DNA from: Ustilago trichophora
Taxonomy: Eukaryota > Basidiomycota > Ustilaginomycetes > Ustilaginales > Ustilaginaceae
Direction: 5' to 3'
Assembly (NCBI GenBank): GCA_900323505.1
Contig: OOIN01000003.1
Span: 1,364,001-1,428,000, forward strand
Length of the DNA stretch: 64,000 nt
Part shown: one piece after another, positions 1 through 9,814 of the stretch
Layout of the letters: every line of letters begins with the position of its first letter
Position numbering within the stretch: position 1 is the first letter of the stretch
Program-made: the position numbers and the translations under genes
The notes under the pieces: model-generated
What the model saw: only the letters and a program-made list of their open reading frames with translations
Databases searched by the model: none
What the model was told of the DNA's origin: nothing

Positions 1-3000
1 ACAAGCCACGGATCGAGATGAGCTGGTTGTGCGATGCATCCAGTGTCTCCAGTCCGGCCCACTGTGTTGTTGCCAGATTGACACCCTTGAGTCGGTTGCC
101 GGACAGGCTGACGTGAACCAAGCCGCGAATCTTGTCGATACCGTCCAGCGAGGAGATGGCATTGCCGTCTGCCTTGAGCGTATGCAGATGCTTGAGACAG
201 CTGAGGTGTGATAAGGAATCGATCTGGTTGCCGCTGATGTCGAGCTCTTCTAGATGCAGCAAATGTCCGAAGGATGCCATCGACGTGAGACGGTTCTGTG
301 CCACGTTCAGGACGCGCACCGAAGCAGGAATACCCGTCAGGTATGACAGCTCATTGCCCTGCAAGTCGACCTCTTCGAGCATGGGAAGGAACTCTTTCAG
401 TCGAACGCACGACTCGAGTCGCCGACGGCTGAGGTTGACAGATTGCAGCTCGTCCCAACCAGGCTCCCAGGGCTCTACATCAGTGATGGCTTCCAGCACC
501 TTATCATGGGCAAAGTTGAACGATGCATCGGTCAGCAAGGTCATGTCGGGATAGCCGTGCAGTTCGTCGTACGTCTCCTCGTCTCTCTGCCAGCTGTGAT
601 CATCCTCTTCGCCCTCCTCGTGCCTTGTTCTACGCGGTCGACGAAGGGTCCGATACGACCAATGCGATCGGTTGGCGTCCAAGTCACGCATCTTGGAAGG
701 TGTTAACGCTCCAGCTCCAGAGCCTAGCACCGCAGACTCGTCGCCAAGAGTCAAGTCGGCCAGCACTTTGAGTGCAGAAGATATAGCTTGAGTGCGACCA
801 TCTTCGGATCCTGCATCCAGATTATCGTCAGCGCCTCCCTGAATGGCTCGAGCACGCTGAGCTGCACCTTTGACACGCGACGACGGAGCCAAACCCAAAT
901 CACGCGTACGCGCAATCGACGGTGGGTCAGCAAAGCTTATCGTTCGATTCGGTGTTCCTCCACCCGCAGTCGAGTTTGCCGAAGTGTTGTGCAAGGCTCC
1001 GTTCAGACGTGGTGGTGCGTCACCACGGAAGGCAGCGGGTTGCTTGAGGATCGATTTGGGTGTCGAAATCGACGAGACTGAAGCCCGTGGAGTTGGTGTG
1101 CCGAGGTGCTGGTGCGCAAGACGACGATCGGGTGTCGCGTACACATTGGGTTGCTCTCGAGGCCGCTTGGTGCCTGCAGCTTGAGCTTGGGTTTCGAGGT
1201 TGTCGCGGAAGGGCGACTTGGGTTGTTGCCTTGTAGGCCCGTCTCGGACGTCGGCTGCATGCTGTCCTAAGCTGGAGTGACGGCTGCTGGCGGTCGAATC
1301 AGGGCTGTAGGTCACAACATTTCGAAGCGAAGAGCTAGATCGGGGCACAGTGCTCGTCGGCAGTGTCCGAGGCGCGAGCGTGTTCGCAGAGATGCTTTTA
1401 GGCTGAACATTGTTGGAGGCAGCAACAGGGCTGATAGACGCTCTAGCACTTCGTTGGGGTTGTGTGTTTTGCACGGGGACTGGTTCCACCGCAGGTTGGA
1501 TCGAGGCTGCCGAGGCCTGCGTGACGTACTGCTGGTGCGAGTCACGACTCGAAACAAACATGTGCGACTTGACAGGTCTCGGTGTCGACTCGTCGTCGCC
1601 ATCCACTGCATCCGAGACCGACGCAGGAGCGTGAGAGCTCTGCCCAAAGCTCTCAAAGTCCCTGAAGGGATCGCTCGAATCACTCAGCCTGCCATCAGCA
1701 GCACTCAGGTTGTTGGACGACGAGTTTCCAAGCCGTTGTTGGAAAGAGTTGGTGCGTACGCCCATTTGTTCTCGCGCTTGCTGTTCTTCTGCAGACTCGG
1801 AAAAGACATCTTGACTTCTTGAAAGCTCTGCTGACGCTTCCGGGATGGCGGGAATCGGTGTCTTGTTCGCCGGCATCCCGTCGAGATCGTTGCGAGAACC
1901 CGCAGCAGACCGCAAATCTTCTTGCGATGAGCGCGACCTCGGCACCTTTTCCCATCGGTGGAGCTCTTTATTGAACCTCAACTTGCCTCGACCAAGGCTC
2001 TCGATCTCCTGATCTGGGATTTGGCTGATGTTGAAGAGGCTACCTGTGCGAGTGATGGTGGCGCCCTTGCCACCGAGGTCCGAGATGGTGAGCTGTGATC
2101 CAACGTCTCCTGACACTGTTCGGGCGTTACTTGGGTCCACCAAGGTGTTGGAAGACGCCGTGCGGTCTCCGCGTCTGGCGGAAGGGTCGATTGCCTCGGT
2201 AGCGGCACCTGTCGCATTTGGCTGCGCAGGTAAAGCCAGCAGAGAGGACGCTCGGGCCAACGAAGCTCGGTCAACTTCGCGATTGCGCAACTCGACAGCT
2301 GAAGCAATGTTACGCAGAGTTCTTGCCGGATCGGGCAGAGGTGGGTCTGGAATGCGCTCGGAGTCGTAGAGGACAATGCCATCCTGGAATCGCCGAGTGT
2401 TACCATCCTGCTGACCGTGTGTACCGTACCCACCATCAATCAGGCTTTCATCTACATCTGACTCCTCGTCGTCATCACTACGCGGCTGGCCCTGAGCTGC
2501 GATTGCGTCTAGTGTCGGCTCATGCAGAGTAATGAGTTGTGGCCTTTGTACGGTGCGAGGTTCTTCGTCTGCGGGTAGATGATCGGCCACGCCGCTCGCT
2601 TCGGCAGGTGTGTACAGCTGTCGACGCCTCGCGATGCGCTCCTCGAGCTGCCGAATCTGCTGATCACGATAAGCAATGGCATCTTCAGCAGGCTTGAGTG
2701 GCTCCCAGGCTTTGCCAGATTCGGCATCTTGGCCGTCGAACTCCTGCATGACTTCATCCTCTGCAATGGCGGCTGCACTGATGCGCCGGAGCAGCTTGCG
2801 AGGAGATTCGCCTGCTTTTGCTTGTGCGGCAATCCGACGGGAGAGAGATGCACGAGACTTGAGCGTTGACGACATGGGGATGTCGTTGGAGCTGGACTCG
2901 GTGATGAAAGACGAGTCTGGTGGCAGCCTGCGAGAAGAGAGGCGTTGCGGGCTGCCGTACTCGATGGCTGATGGGACGACGTCGTCTCGATTACCTTCCT

Positions 3001-5260
3001 GTTGATGGGACTCCCGTCGCCTGTGGCCGACGCCAACGAATCGACGTGAACGCGCCGGTGATGAGGCCGAGACGGCAGGGGAACTATCTGGCTTGCCCTG
3101 ATGGAAAGAGACCTGGTCAGGATTCTCGATGCCGTTGCCAGATGACTCGTCGTCTTCCGTCGCCCATTCAGGCGAGGTATCAGGACCTGCAGATTGGACT
3201 CTGACAGCATCTTGGAGAGCGCTCATGAAGTCCGTCGACTCTTTAACGTAGTCAACGACTGGTTGACGATCTGAGCCTGAGCCATGTGCATCCACAGACT
3301 GCGCTGCATTCGTTGGAGTTGCGTCCAGAGGTTGAGATGGTGCAGAATCGCCAAGCATGGGCATAGTCATGAGGTCGCCTGTGAGAACCTTGCGAGGTTT
3401 GACATCAAGACGAAGACGTTTCCTTTCGCGTTCGACATCAGCTGCCCGCGGTGCTTGTTGAGCCGGTGCCGGTGTTCTCTCGTTGACCATCTTTTCCAGC
3501 TTGGCCCGGGTGACGGCATCGTCGTAGTTGAACTTGAACAAGCGCATCGGCGTGTGCGGTGTTGGAGGGCCCGAGAGCAGATTTGCTGCGCTGCCTGCCA
3601 TTGCGGGAGAGTGAAGGCCAAGATCAGCAGCAGCTGAGGCTGGACGAGCCAAAGCCGTGGCGTGCAAGCGGTTTGGATCAAGGTTTTGCATGTTTTGCAA
3701 TGACTGCGACGGTACCATACCGCGAGCTACATTGAGTGAAGCTTGTATGGAGGCGTGCGGGCTCTGGAAGGTGAAAGCTGTACTGGGCAGTCCCATACTT
3801 GCCGTAGCAAGGCCTTGAGCTGCGCTGTCTACTGGCTTCGGGACGTTTGGGGCCGACGAGAGCGCTCCTTGGTCCGCAGCAGAAGAAATAGGCTGTTCTG
3901 GCTCTCCTTTCGTGGGCTCGTTGCGCTCTTTTTCGTTCGTCGGTTGCTTAGAGCTGGCGGGCGCATCAGGTATTGAAAATGCATTGATATCTGCTGCAAC
4001 GGCTGTCATAATGTTGTGAATGGGCTTCTCGGGCGGTGTTGGCGTCTTGAACATGGTTTGGAGGCGCATTGGTGTGAACATATCGCCGCCGAGCGCTGTC
4101 ATGCCTTTCCGGTTCTGACCATTCTGGCCCTTGGCGGGACTCTGCCAGACGGGACGAAGGATTGGCGGCAAGGATGAAACATCTGCTCTATGAATGAAAG
4201 TACCTTTTGCGCCGGAAGCGTCGGACGCAGCCGTTGGTGATTGGGCTTGGTGTTGCGAGACAGCTCTGGATTGCTGAGCTGTCTGCATGTTGGTGATGCG
4301 GGAGTTTTCGGCGAGGGAGCCACGCGCGCTCTCAAAGTCGTCTGGTGCCGAACCGTCGGAGGCGATATCAGATTCCGACTCGGATTCGGACCAAATGGTG
4401 CTGTCCCCTTCTTCGTTCTCTGCATTAGCTCCACGTTGGCGTTGGCGTCGATTCTGGTGGCTGGGTAGGCGAAGTGAAGGTGTTGATGGCCCAGCTTGCA
4501 ATGCGCTGATCGGTGGATGTGCCCTTGGAGTGGGCGCACCAGCGGTAGAGGCTCTTCCTTTGAGCAGAGCACGACGGGCCTGGTGACGAGCTGCAGAGAA
4601 GGCAGGGTCGGGCAGCGCGCTCGAGAGTGCTGCAGCGAGTTGAGGCCGCGAGGCCACGGAAGGCGTCGCAAGGGGATTCAAGCGCGTTGCAGGGTGAGTG
4701 GGGGAGCGTGGTCGTTCTGGATGGAAATCTTGGGCGGTGGTGGTGGCAGGGGCAGGGTTGCTGGGAGTAGGTGTGGCTTGAACAACTGCATCTTCCTCTG
4801 GCCACGACTCGTCCAAATCGTCCGTCATCCAGTCGGGGCGGCTTGGTGGTGCTGGAGGCGACTGAGCTGAAGCAGCAAGCTGTGAGATGGCGGCTGCAGC
4901 TGATGTGGATGCTGCTTGCAATGGCAGTGTCTTCTCTGTTCGAGACTCATCCCAGATCGAGCTGGCAGTGTCGTCGACACTTGCGTCATCTTCTTGGTCA
5001 GGCGGTGTCCCAGCGGTCTTTCCTTGCACACTGGAGAAGTTGGAATCAACAGATGGCGGTTTTTTTGGATAAGATGGAGCGTCGTTGAGCTGCAAGGTAG
5101 GGCGTTCAGTGGCGGTACTGGTGGCTGAAGGCGAGCGGGAAGGAGGAGATGCAGGAAGCTGGTGTTGCACGGGCACGGCTGAATCCATGGTAGCGAGAGG
5201 GTTTGGATCCTCGACGCCTGCTGACGCCGAGACAAAGGAGGGTAGCTGCTCGGTTTCCAT
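1..5260 (-). CDS. Cdc11/Nud1-like septation-initiation (mitotic exit) scaffold, 3' end beyond window
   Basis: One reading frame stays open from an ATG at 5260 to the left edge (at least 1753 codons), so the C-terminus is missing. The first ~1500 residues are Ser/Pro/Ala-rich and mostly disordered. Around residues 1075-1100 there is a short motif, GRGKLRFNKELHRWEK, resembling the G-x-[LM]-x-F-x(5)-W type element of Cdc11/Byr4-family proteins. From about residue 1590 (bases ~500 to 1) leucine-rich repeats begin, with units such as LEEVDLQGNELSYL and LEELDISGNQIDSL. A long disordered N-terminus followed by C-terminal LRRs is the layout of Cdc11 (fission yeast) and Nud1 (budding yeast), spindle-pole-body scaffolds that recruit the SIN/MEN GTPase and kinases. 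No intron is needed. It is transcribed away from the Ase1-like gene. Other LRR proteins are possible, but layout and motif favour Cdc11/Nud1. Confidence 0.75.
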   Translation of the reverse strand, partial: METEQLPSFVSASAGVEDPNPLATMDSAVPVQHQLPASPPSRSPSATSTATERPTLQLNDAPSYPKKPPSVDSNFSSVQGKTAGTPPDQEDDASVDDTASSIWDESRTEKTLPLQAASTSAAAAISQLAASAQSPPAPPSRPDWMTDDLDESWPEEDAVVQATPTPSNPAPATTTAQDFHPERPRSPTHPATRLNPLATPSVASRPQLAAALSSALPDPAFSAARHQARRALLKGRASTAGAPTPRAHPPISALQAGPSTPSLRLPSHQNRRQRQRGANAENEEGDSTIWSESESESDIASDGSAPDDFESARGSLAENSRITNMQTAQQSRAVSQHQAQSPTAASDASGAKGTFIHRADVSSLPPILRPVWQSPAKGQNGQNRKGMTALGGDMFTPMRLQTMFKTPTPPEKPIHNIMTAVAADINAFSIPDAPASSKQPTNEKERNEPTKGEPEQPISSAADQGALSSAPNVPKPVDSAAQGLATASMGLPSTAFTFQSPHASIQASLNVARGMVPSQSLQNMQNLDPNRLHATALARPASAAADLGLHSPAMAGSAANLLSGPPTPHTPMRLFKFNYDDAVTRAKLEKMVNERTPAPAQQAPRAADVERERKRLRLDVKPRKVLTGDLMTMPMLGDSAPSQPLDATPTNAAQSVDAHGSGSDRQPVVDYVKESTDFMSALQDAVRVQSAGPDTSPEWATEDDESSGNGIENPDQVSFHQGKPDSSPAVSASSPARSRRFVGVGHRRRESHQQEGNRDDVVPSAIEYGSPQRLSSRRLPPDSSFITESSSNDIPMSSTLKSRASLSRRIAAQAKAGESPRKLLRRISAAAIAEDEVMQEFDGQDAESGKAWEPLKPAEDAIAYRDQQIRQLEERIARRRQLYTPAEASGVADHLPADEEPRTVQRPQLITLHEPTLDAIAAQGQPRSDDDEESDVDESLIDGGYGTHGQQDGNTRRFQDGIVLYDSERIPDPPLPDPARTLRNIASAVELRNREVDRASLARASSLLALPAQPNATGAATEAIDPSARRGDRTASSNTLVDPSNARTVSGDVGSQLTISDLGGKGATITRTGSLFNISQIPDQEIESLGRGKLRFNKELHRWEKVPRSRSSQEDLRSAAGSRNDLDGMPANKTPIPAIPEASAELSRSQDVFSESAEEQQAREQMGVRTNSFQQRLGNSSSNNLSAADGRLSDSSDPFRDFESFGQSSHAPASVSDAVDGDDESTPRPVKSHMFVSSRDSHQQYVTQASAASIQPAVEPVPVQNTQPQRSARASISPVAASNNVQPKSISANTLAPRTLPTSTVPRSSSSLRNVVTYSPDSTASSRHSSLGQHAADVRDGPTRQQPKSPFRDNLETQAQAAGTKRPREQPNVYATPDRRLAHQHLGTPTPRASVSSISTPKSILKQPAAFRGDAPPRLNGALHNTSANSTAGGGTPNRTISFADPPSIARTRDLGLAPSSRVKGAAQRARAIQGGADDNLDAGSEDGRTQAISSALKVLADLTLGDESAVLGSGAGALTPSKMRDLDANRSHWSYRTLRRPRRTRHEEGEEDDHSWQRDEETYDELHGYPDMTLLTDASFNFAHDKVLEAITDVEPWEPGWDELQSVNLSRRRLESCVRLKEFLPMLEEVDLQGNELSYLTGIPASVRVLNVAQNRLTSMASFGHLLHLEELDISGNQIDSLSHLSCLKHLHTLKADGNAISSLDGIDKIRGLVHVSLSGNRLKGVNLATTQWAGLETLDASHNQLISIRGL

Positions 5261-6227
5261 GCTGTTGAAAGAACTGGCGATGCTGCAGACGCGTAGTTGA
5301 TAGCCGTATAGCCGTGTCTTGTCGGAGGAATGTTGGAGTTTCTGGTCCTAGGTGGTTTAGTGGCGCTATGAGCAGCAAGCGCTATGATATTGGCGACGGT
5401 ATATTCCCCGCAGGACTTTGACTCAACGTCGAAAGGGGTATAAAGTTGGCCAGTTGGAAAAGATGCCGGTCCTCCTTCTATAGGAGGACACGCGAGTCGA
5501 GATGAGGTGACCGGGTATACAAAGCGATCAAGTGGCCAGATGTTTCGTTTTCGGATGGTGGCCTCGAGGGGCGAGATCGCAGGTAGTGGTATAGATTGAC
5601 GCGGTCAAGGAAGGTGGTGGATCTGCCAACGAAAGAAAGGAATGATATCAAGATGCGGAGAAGTGGTTGGCTGGCATCGGAGCTGTACTGTAAGGAAGGA
5701 CAAGCTCGTGTCTTGACAGCTCTGGTCCAAACGATAAAGTGATGAGCAAGCAGACCAACACAGCCAATTCAAAAGAACCCTGCGTCCGACACGCTTTTGG
5801 CACAGAGCCCAAATTGTGCCAAGTACTGCACGTGACCCCAATCTGCTCAACGCGTTCGTGTGTTCATTTTTTTTAAAGATAAAAATCAATTTAATTTTGA
5901 GCAAGGTCGCCATGGCGCAGCTGCAAGAAGTGTTGCTCTGTGCTCCGCTCTCGCAAAACCCTCAGCAAAGTGGAAGTTGACAACCGCAACACTTCTCACA
6001 CCTTTGAGCTTTGCTACTTGCATCTACAAGCACCATTCCATCCATCATCCATCATCCATCATCCATCATCCATCATTCACCACCACCAAATGACACTCAC
6101 ACTGACCATTCGTTCCTAATCTCAACAATCAACAACCAGCACATATAGATAACATCAACATAACCATCGCACATTCAGTCCACACGTTCAACTCTCAGGG
6201 TGCAGATAGCATCCAAATTACAGCACC
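5261..6227. promoter_or_regulatory. Shared upstream region of the divergent Cdc11-like and Ase1-like genes
   Basis: This 967-base gap separates two ATGs facing away from each other, so it should hold both promoters. The half near the Ase1-like gene is CA-rich leader-like sequence and contains a 7-base tandem repeat at 6041-6077. I see no convincing gene in it. Confidence 0.5.
6041..6077. repeat. Short tandem repeat, 7-base unit ATCCATC
   Basis: About five head-to-tail copies of ATCCATC lie ~150-190 bases upstream of the Ase1-like start codon, probably in the promoter or 5' leader. Confidence 0.8.
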
Positions 6228-9200
6228 ATGGACGCAGCAGCTCTGGCAACACTGCTCTCCGAATCGACACAAAAGCTAGTTGGCCTACATTCGCAAATCG
6301 GACATCCACCCGAAGCATTGCAAGGCGCACTCGACGCACTTCACCAGGCGCTCCAAACAGCCGTCGATGATCAGATCGGCAAAGTACAGCGCGAGGCACA
6401 AGATCTCAGCGCAGAGTGCTCTCAGATCGAAGCCGACAACTACCAAATCAAAAGAGCACTAGGAGAAAAGTCTCACGCATCGAATCCATCATTACAGAAT
6501 GCCATCGGAAAGCGGATGGTCTCCGCCGCCTCGACTCCTAGCCCGACCATAGATACAACAGCAGGCGACTCGCTGCCTCTCTTACAGCGCCGATCTCAAC
6601 TCCAGATCGAACAGACGCGCCTGAAGGCTTCGTACACCGCCAGAGAAGCGCAGCTAGATCGACTCATTGCCAAGCTTCAGACCTATGTCCCTCTGCTTGG
6701 CAGCTTTGTCAAGGCTCCCGAGGACAGCTCACAAGATTCAACAACGGTCGACACATCTGGTCCTACGGCCTTCCGTGACGTCTCACAACCCAGGATTGCC
6801 CTGTTCGAAGCAGAGATCATTCGATGCTCGAAAGAAGTCAATGCCAGATCAGAGAGGCTTCAGACCAGCCTGCTCGAAATCGTCCAGCTTTGGTCCGAGC
6901 TCAATCTCGAGCCAGCACAGCCAGCACAGCCAGCAGCACTCTCCGACGACCGCGTCTTCGAGTCCGACCAAGTCGGTGACGAGGTTGACTGCGGCGGAGG
7001 AACCCTCAGCTTCGATCGCGCCATTCTCGCCCACTTGCAGCTCGAACCCATTCACGACCAGGAGACGCACAAGTTTGTTGGCGAGTTTATCAGCACCGAG
7101 CAACCGGAACGTCGCGATGCTGGATCGTCACGCGGTAGCCAAGCCATAGACGATCTTCTTTCCGAAACCCCGACACGAGCATCGCTGGGTGGCCTGCCGG
7201 CAAGGAACAGTGGCGATCTCGCTCTGCAGCTCTCGTCAGCAAGCAAGACAGCATCTGCACCCCCCTGCCCCTCCCACCTCCTTGAGCCCTCCGAGATCAA
7301 CTTGGCCAAAGCGGCAAAGAAGTTACAATGGCTTGAGGCCGAGAAACAGCGCCGCGAGATGCTCATCCAGGAGCTTTACGACGAGCTTAGCGAGCTCTGG
7401 GCCAAGTTTGACGTCCCCGAGGAAGAGATGGACGCCTTCGTGATGGACCACAGAGGCAGTACCACGGAAGTCATCGAAGCGTACCAGGCTGAATTGGAGA
7501 AGATGAAGCAGCTCAAGGCGCAGCACATGTCACTCTTCATCACAAAGACAAGAGAACGCATTGCTACCCTATGGGATTCGCTCTTCCTCACTGATGAGGA
7601 GCGTCAAGCCAGCTTCCCTCCCTTCTTCATCGACGTGTCTGCAGATGCCGATCCCAACCTCGACGAACCACTCCCTACAGATGAGATTCTGGCTTCGCAC
7701 GAGCAGATGATCGATCTGCTCACCGAACAAGTCCGCGTCAAGGCACCAGTGCTCAAAGTCATCGGCAGGTACAAGGAGCTTTTGGACGAGGCCAGACAGC
7801 TGGACGAGTCGGCATCAGATGGATCTCGTCTGCTGGGTCGCTCCAATCGTGGCGACCCTGGACGCCTACTTCGCGAGGAAAAGATGCGTAAACGCGTCAA
7901 GATCCAGAAGCCCAAGATCGAAGCCGAGCTGCTCAAGGTCATCCCAGCATGGGAAGAGGAGCATGGAGAGCCCTTCACCATCAACGGTGCTCGATACCTG
8001 GATGAGCTCTTGGAGCAGGTCGAGGGAGCCAAGGAGAACGCTCACCGTAAGAGAACCAGGACGGTCTCTGGAGCACAACCTACTGCGCCACCTGTCAGTG
8101 CACCGGCTAGTGTCCGACGCGGACCGCTCGTACCTTCCGCATCGTCCAATCGAGCTATTGCAGCTACACCGATGCGAGCAATGACACCGCATCAATCCAC
8201 CATCAAGAAGCCCAGAATCGCAGCGGCTCCCGCGACGGTCGCAGCTCCATCGACAAGAACGCCATCTGTGAGGCAGGGCGCCGTACCAGCGTCCGTCTCC
8301 AGAATGGCTTCCGCCCGTGTACCCATGTCCGCTGCGCCAAAAGCACACTACGGTGGAGGCGCAGCCAGCGTCTCTAGACCTGCATCTTCCATGGCGGGTA
8401 GCTACAGATCCGCCAGCAGCGCTTCTCACGTGCCAGGCACTAGCAGTCCTTCTCGCATCCCCGGTCCATCACCTCACATGACGGCGAAACCTTTCGCCGC
8501 AGCTTCGGCGCTACCTAGCTATGCGTCCGCCTACGGCTCTCGCAACGCCACAACTTCATCCGTTGGTCTCGCAACGCGAACAGTCAAGACGCAGCGCGAG
8601 AGCTTTCGACCCCGACCGTCGCTCGTAGCCAAAGTGCCCCGCAACGCCACCGTCGTCGGAGGCACAGCATCGGCACGCGCTGGAACCGCCGCCATCTCGC
8701 CGGGCAGAGCAAGCAAGTGGGGAGAGATGGGTCCTCCACGATGGCCTGCAGCTGGCCAGCCTGGACACGCACATCGTGACGTCTCCTGCATCTCTGCGAC
8801 CAGCTCCATCCACACCGACATCACCACCGTCGTCCACAACGTCAAACCGGCCGAGCCTGCAAAGAGGGCGAGACGCGCGCCGTCCATGTCGCTCGAAGCA
8901 TGTCTGGCCAATCTGGCGGCAACGTCCTCGCAAGGTAAAGCAAGGATGGGCGACGCAGGGAGAGAGTTGGGCATCTCAAGCATTCGTAGTGTCTCGTCAT
9001 CAGATGATATTGTGAATCAGACCGATGTTGTGGATGGTGGAAACGGTTACAGCGATGCGAGGGTGAGAGGCTGGAAGGATGGGTTGCGTATCGCTGGGGC
9101 TGGGCTGGAGGAGGATAAGGCGGATAGAGAAGGTGCGACAGCGACACTGCCTCGTTCGGGAAGTAGCAACTGGGAGATTGTAGGTGAGGCCGAGCCGGAT

Positions 9201-9248
9201 CAGCCTTACTATGCTGGGCATGATCAGCATGCCGCCCTAGCTGCTTGA
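6228..9248 (+). CDS. ASE1: Ase1/PRC1/MAP65-family microtubule crosslinker
   Basis: 1006 residues, single exon, with an ATG in a CACCATGG context. Ase1/PRC1/MAP65 proteins bundle antiparallel microtubules at the anaphase spindle midzone. The N-terminal third is helical and coiled-coil-like (dimerisation region). Residues ~360-610 form the most conserved part, running from KKLQWLEAEKQRREML through RIATLWDSLFLTDEER to PKIEAELLKVIPAWEEEHG, which matches the spectrin-like microtubule-binding domain. Residues ~610-1006 are a basic Ser/Pro/Ala-rich tail, as expected for a phospho-regulated region, and longer than in yeasts. The gene lies head-to-head with the Cdc11-like scaffold, another mitotic-exit/cytokinesis factor. 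Family assignment is secure; the symbol follows the yeast orthologue. Confidence 0.88.
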   Translation: MDAAALATLLSESTQKLVGLHSQIGHPPEALQGALDALHQALQTAVDDQIGKVQREAQDLSAECSQIEADNYQIKRALGEKSHASNPSLQNAIGKRMVSAASTPSPTIDTTAGDSLPLLQRRSQLQIEQTRLKASYTAREAQLDRLIAKLQTYVPLLGSFVKAPEDSSQDSTTVDTSGPTAFRDVSQPRIALFEAEIIRCSKEVNARSERLQTSLLEIVQLWSELNLEPAQPAQPAALSDDRVFESDQVGDEVDCGGGTLSFDRAILAHLQLEPIHDQETHKFVGEFISTEQPERRDAGSSRGSQAIDDLLSETPTRASLGGLPARNSGDLALQLSSASKTASAPPCPSHLLEPSEINLAKAAKKLQWLEAEKQRREMLIQELYDELSELWAKFDVPEEEMDAFVMDHRGSTTEVIEAYQAELEKMKQLKAQHMSLFITKTRERIATLWDSLFLTDEERQASFPPFFIDVSADADPNLDEPLPTDEILASHEQMIDLLTEQVRVKAPVLKVIGRYKELLDEARQLDESASDGSRLLGRSNRGDPGRLLREEKMRKRVKIQKPKIEAELLKVIPAWEEEHGEPFTINGARYLDELLEQVEGAKENAHRKRTRTVSGAQPTAPPVSAPASVRRGPLVPSASSNRAIAATPMRAMTPHQSTIKKPRIAAAPATVAAPSTRTPSVRQGAVPASVSRMASARVPMSAAPKAHYGGGAASVSRPASSMAGSYRSASSASHVPGTSSPSRIPGPSPHMTAKPFAAASALPSYASAYGSRNATTSSVGLATRTVKTQRESFRPRPSLVAKVPRNATVVGGTASARAGTAAISPGRASKWGEMGPPRWPAAGQPGHAHRDVSCISATSSIHTDITTVVHNVKPAEPAKRARRAPSMSLEACLANLAATSSQGKARMGDAGRELGISSIRSVSSSDDIVNQTDVVDGGNGYSDARVRGWKDGLRIAGAGLEEDKADREGATATLPRSGSSNWEIVGEAEPDQPYYAGHDQHAALAA

Positions 9249-9814
9249 TCTGTGCTCTCCCCTGTCAACAACATCTTATCTTTCGTCCTTCCACTTTCTC
9301 GCACTGCTCGGCTAGTTTTGGACTCCATATACCCTGCTCTCACTCTGGAACTCGCACCAAGCTTGATTATTCTTGTTCTTTTCTTGTGCTGTATTTTACT
9401 GCTTACATTGCTTTCTAGTGGAACCAACACTTGTCGAACGGACGATCGCACGTATCCTTCTGTCAAACGATGCCAACTGAGAGAAGGCTGTTGAGCTAGG
9501 CGTATAAGCACGGCGCACAGGGTCCGTATTCTGAGGAGTGAAAAATGCGGGGGACACAAATCCGAACACGGCGTAGCGTGACCGTGCGCCGCAACCCCAA
9601 CTCCGATATCCGACATCCTTCAACGCGCCCAAACGGATCGGTTTTCGCGGCGTCCAATCCGGCTGCTTTTGTTTCTATATCCAGCTATCCAGCCCAGAAC
9701 TGAACATACATGCACACGCACAACGCTGGCTGTCTTGTCTGACTTCATCTTTGCATCCCGCACACGATCATCGTCTTTGCACATCTCTACATTCATCATC
9801 ATTTCTGCATCTGG
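9249..9814. other. Intergenic region, 3' end of the Ase1-like gene and promoter of the kinase gene
   Basis: No convincing gene is seen. The segment is C/T-rich near the Ase1-like stop and CA-rich just before 9815, consistent with a terminator region followed by a promoter/leader. Confidence 0.4.
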
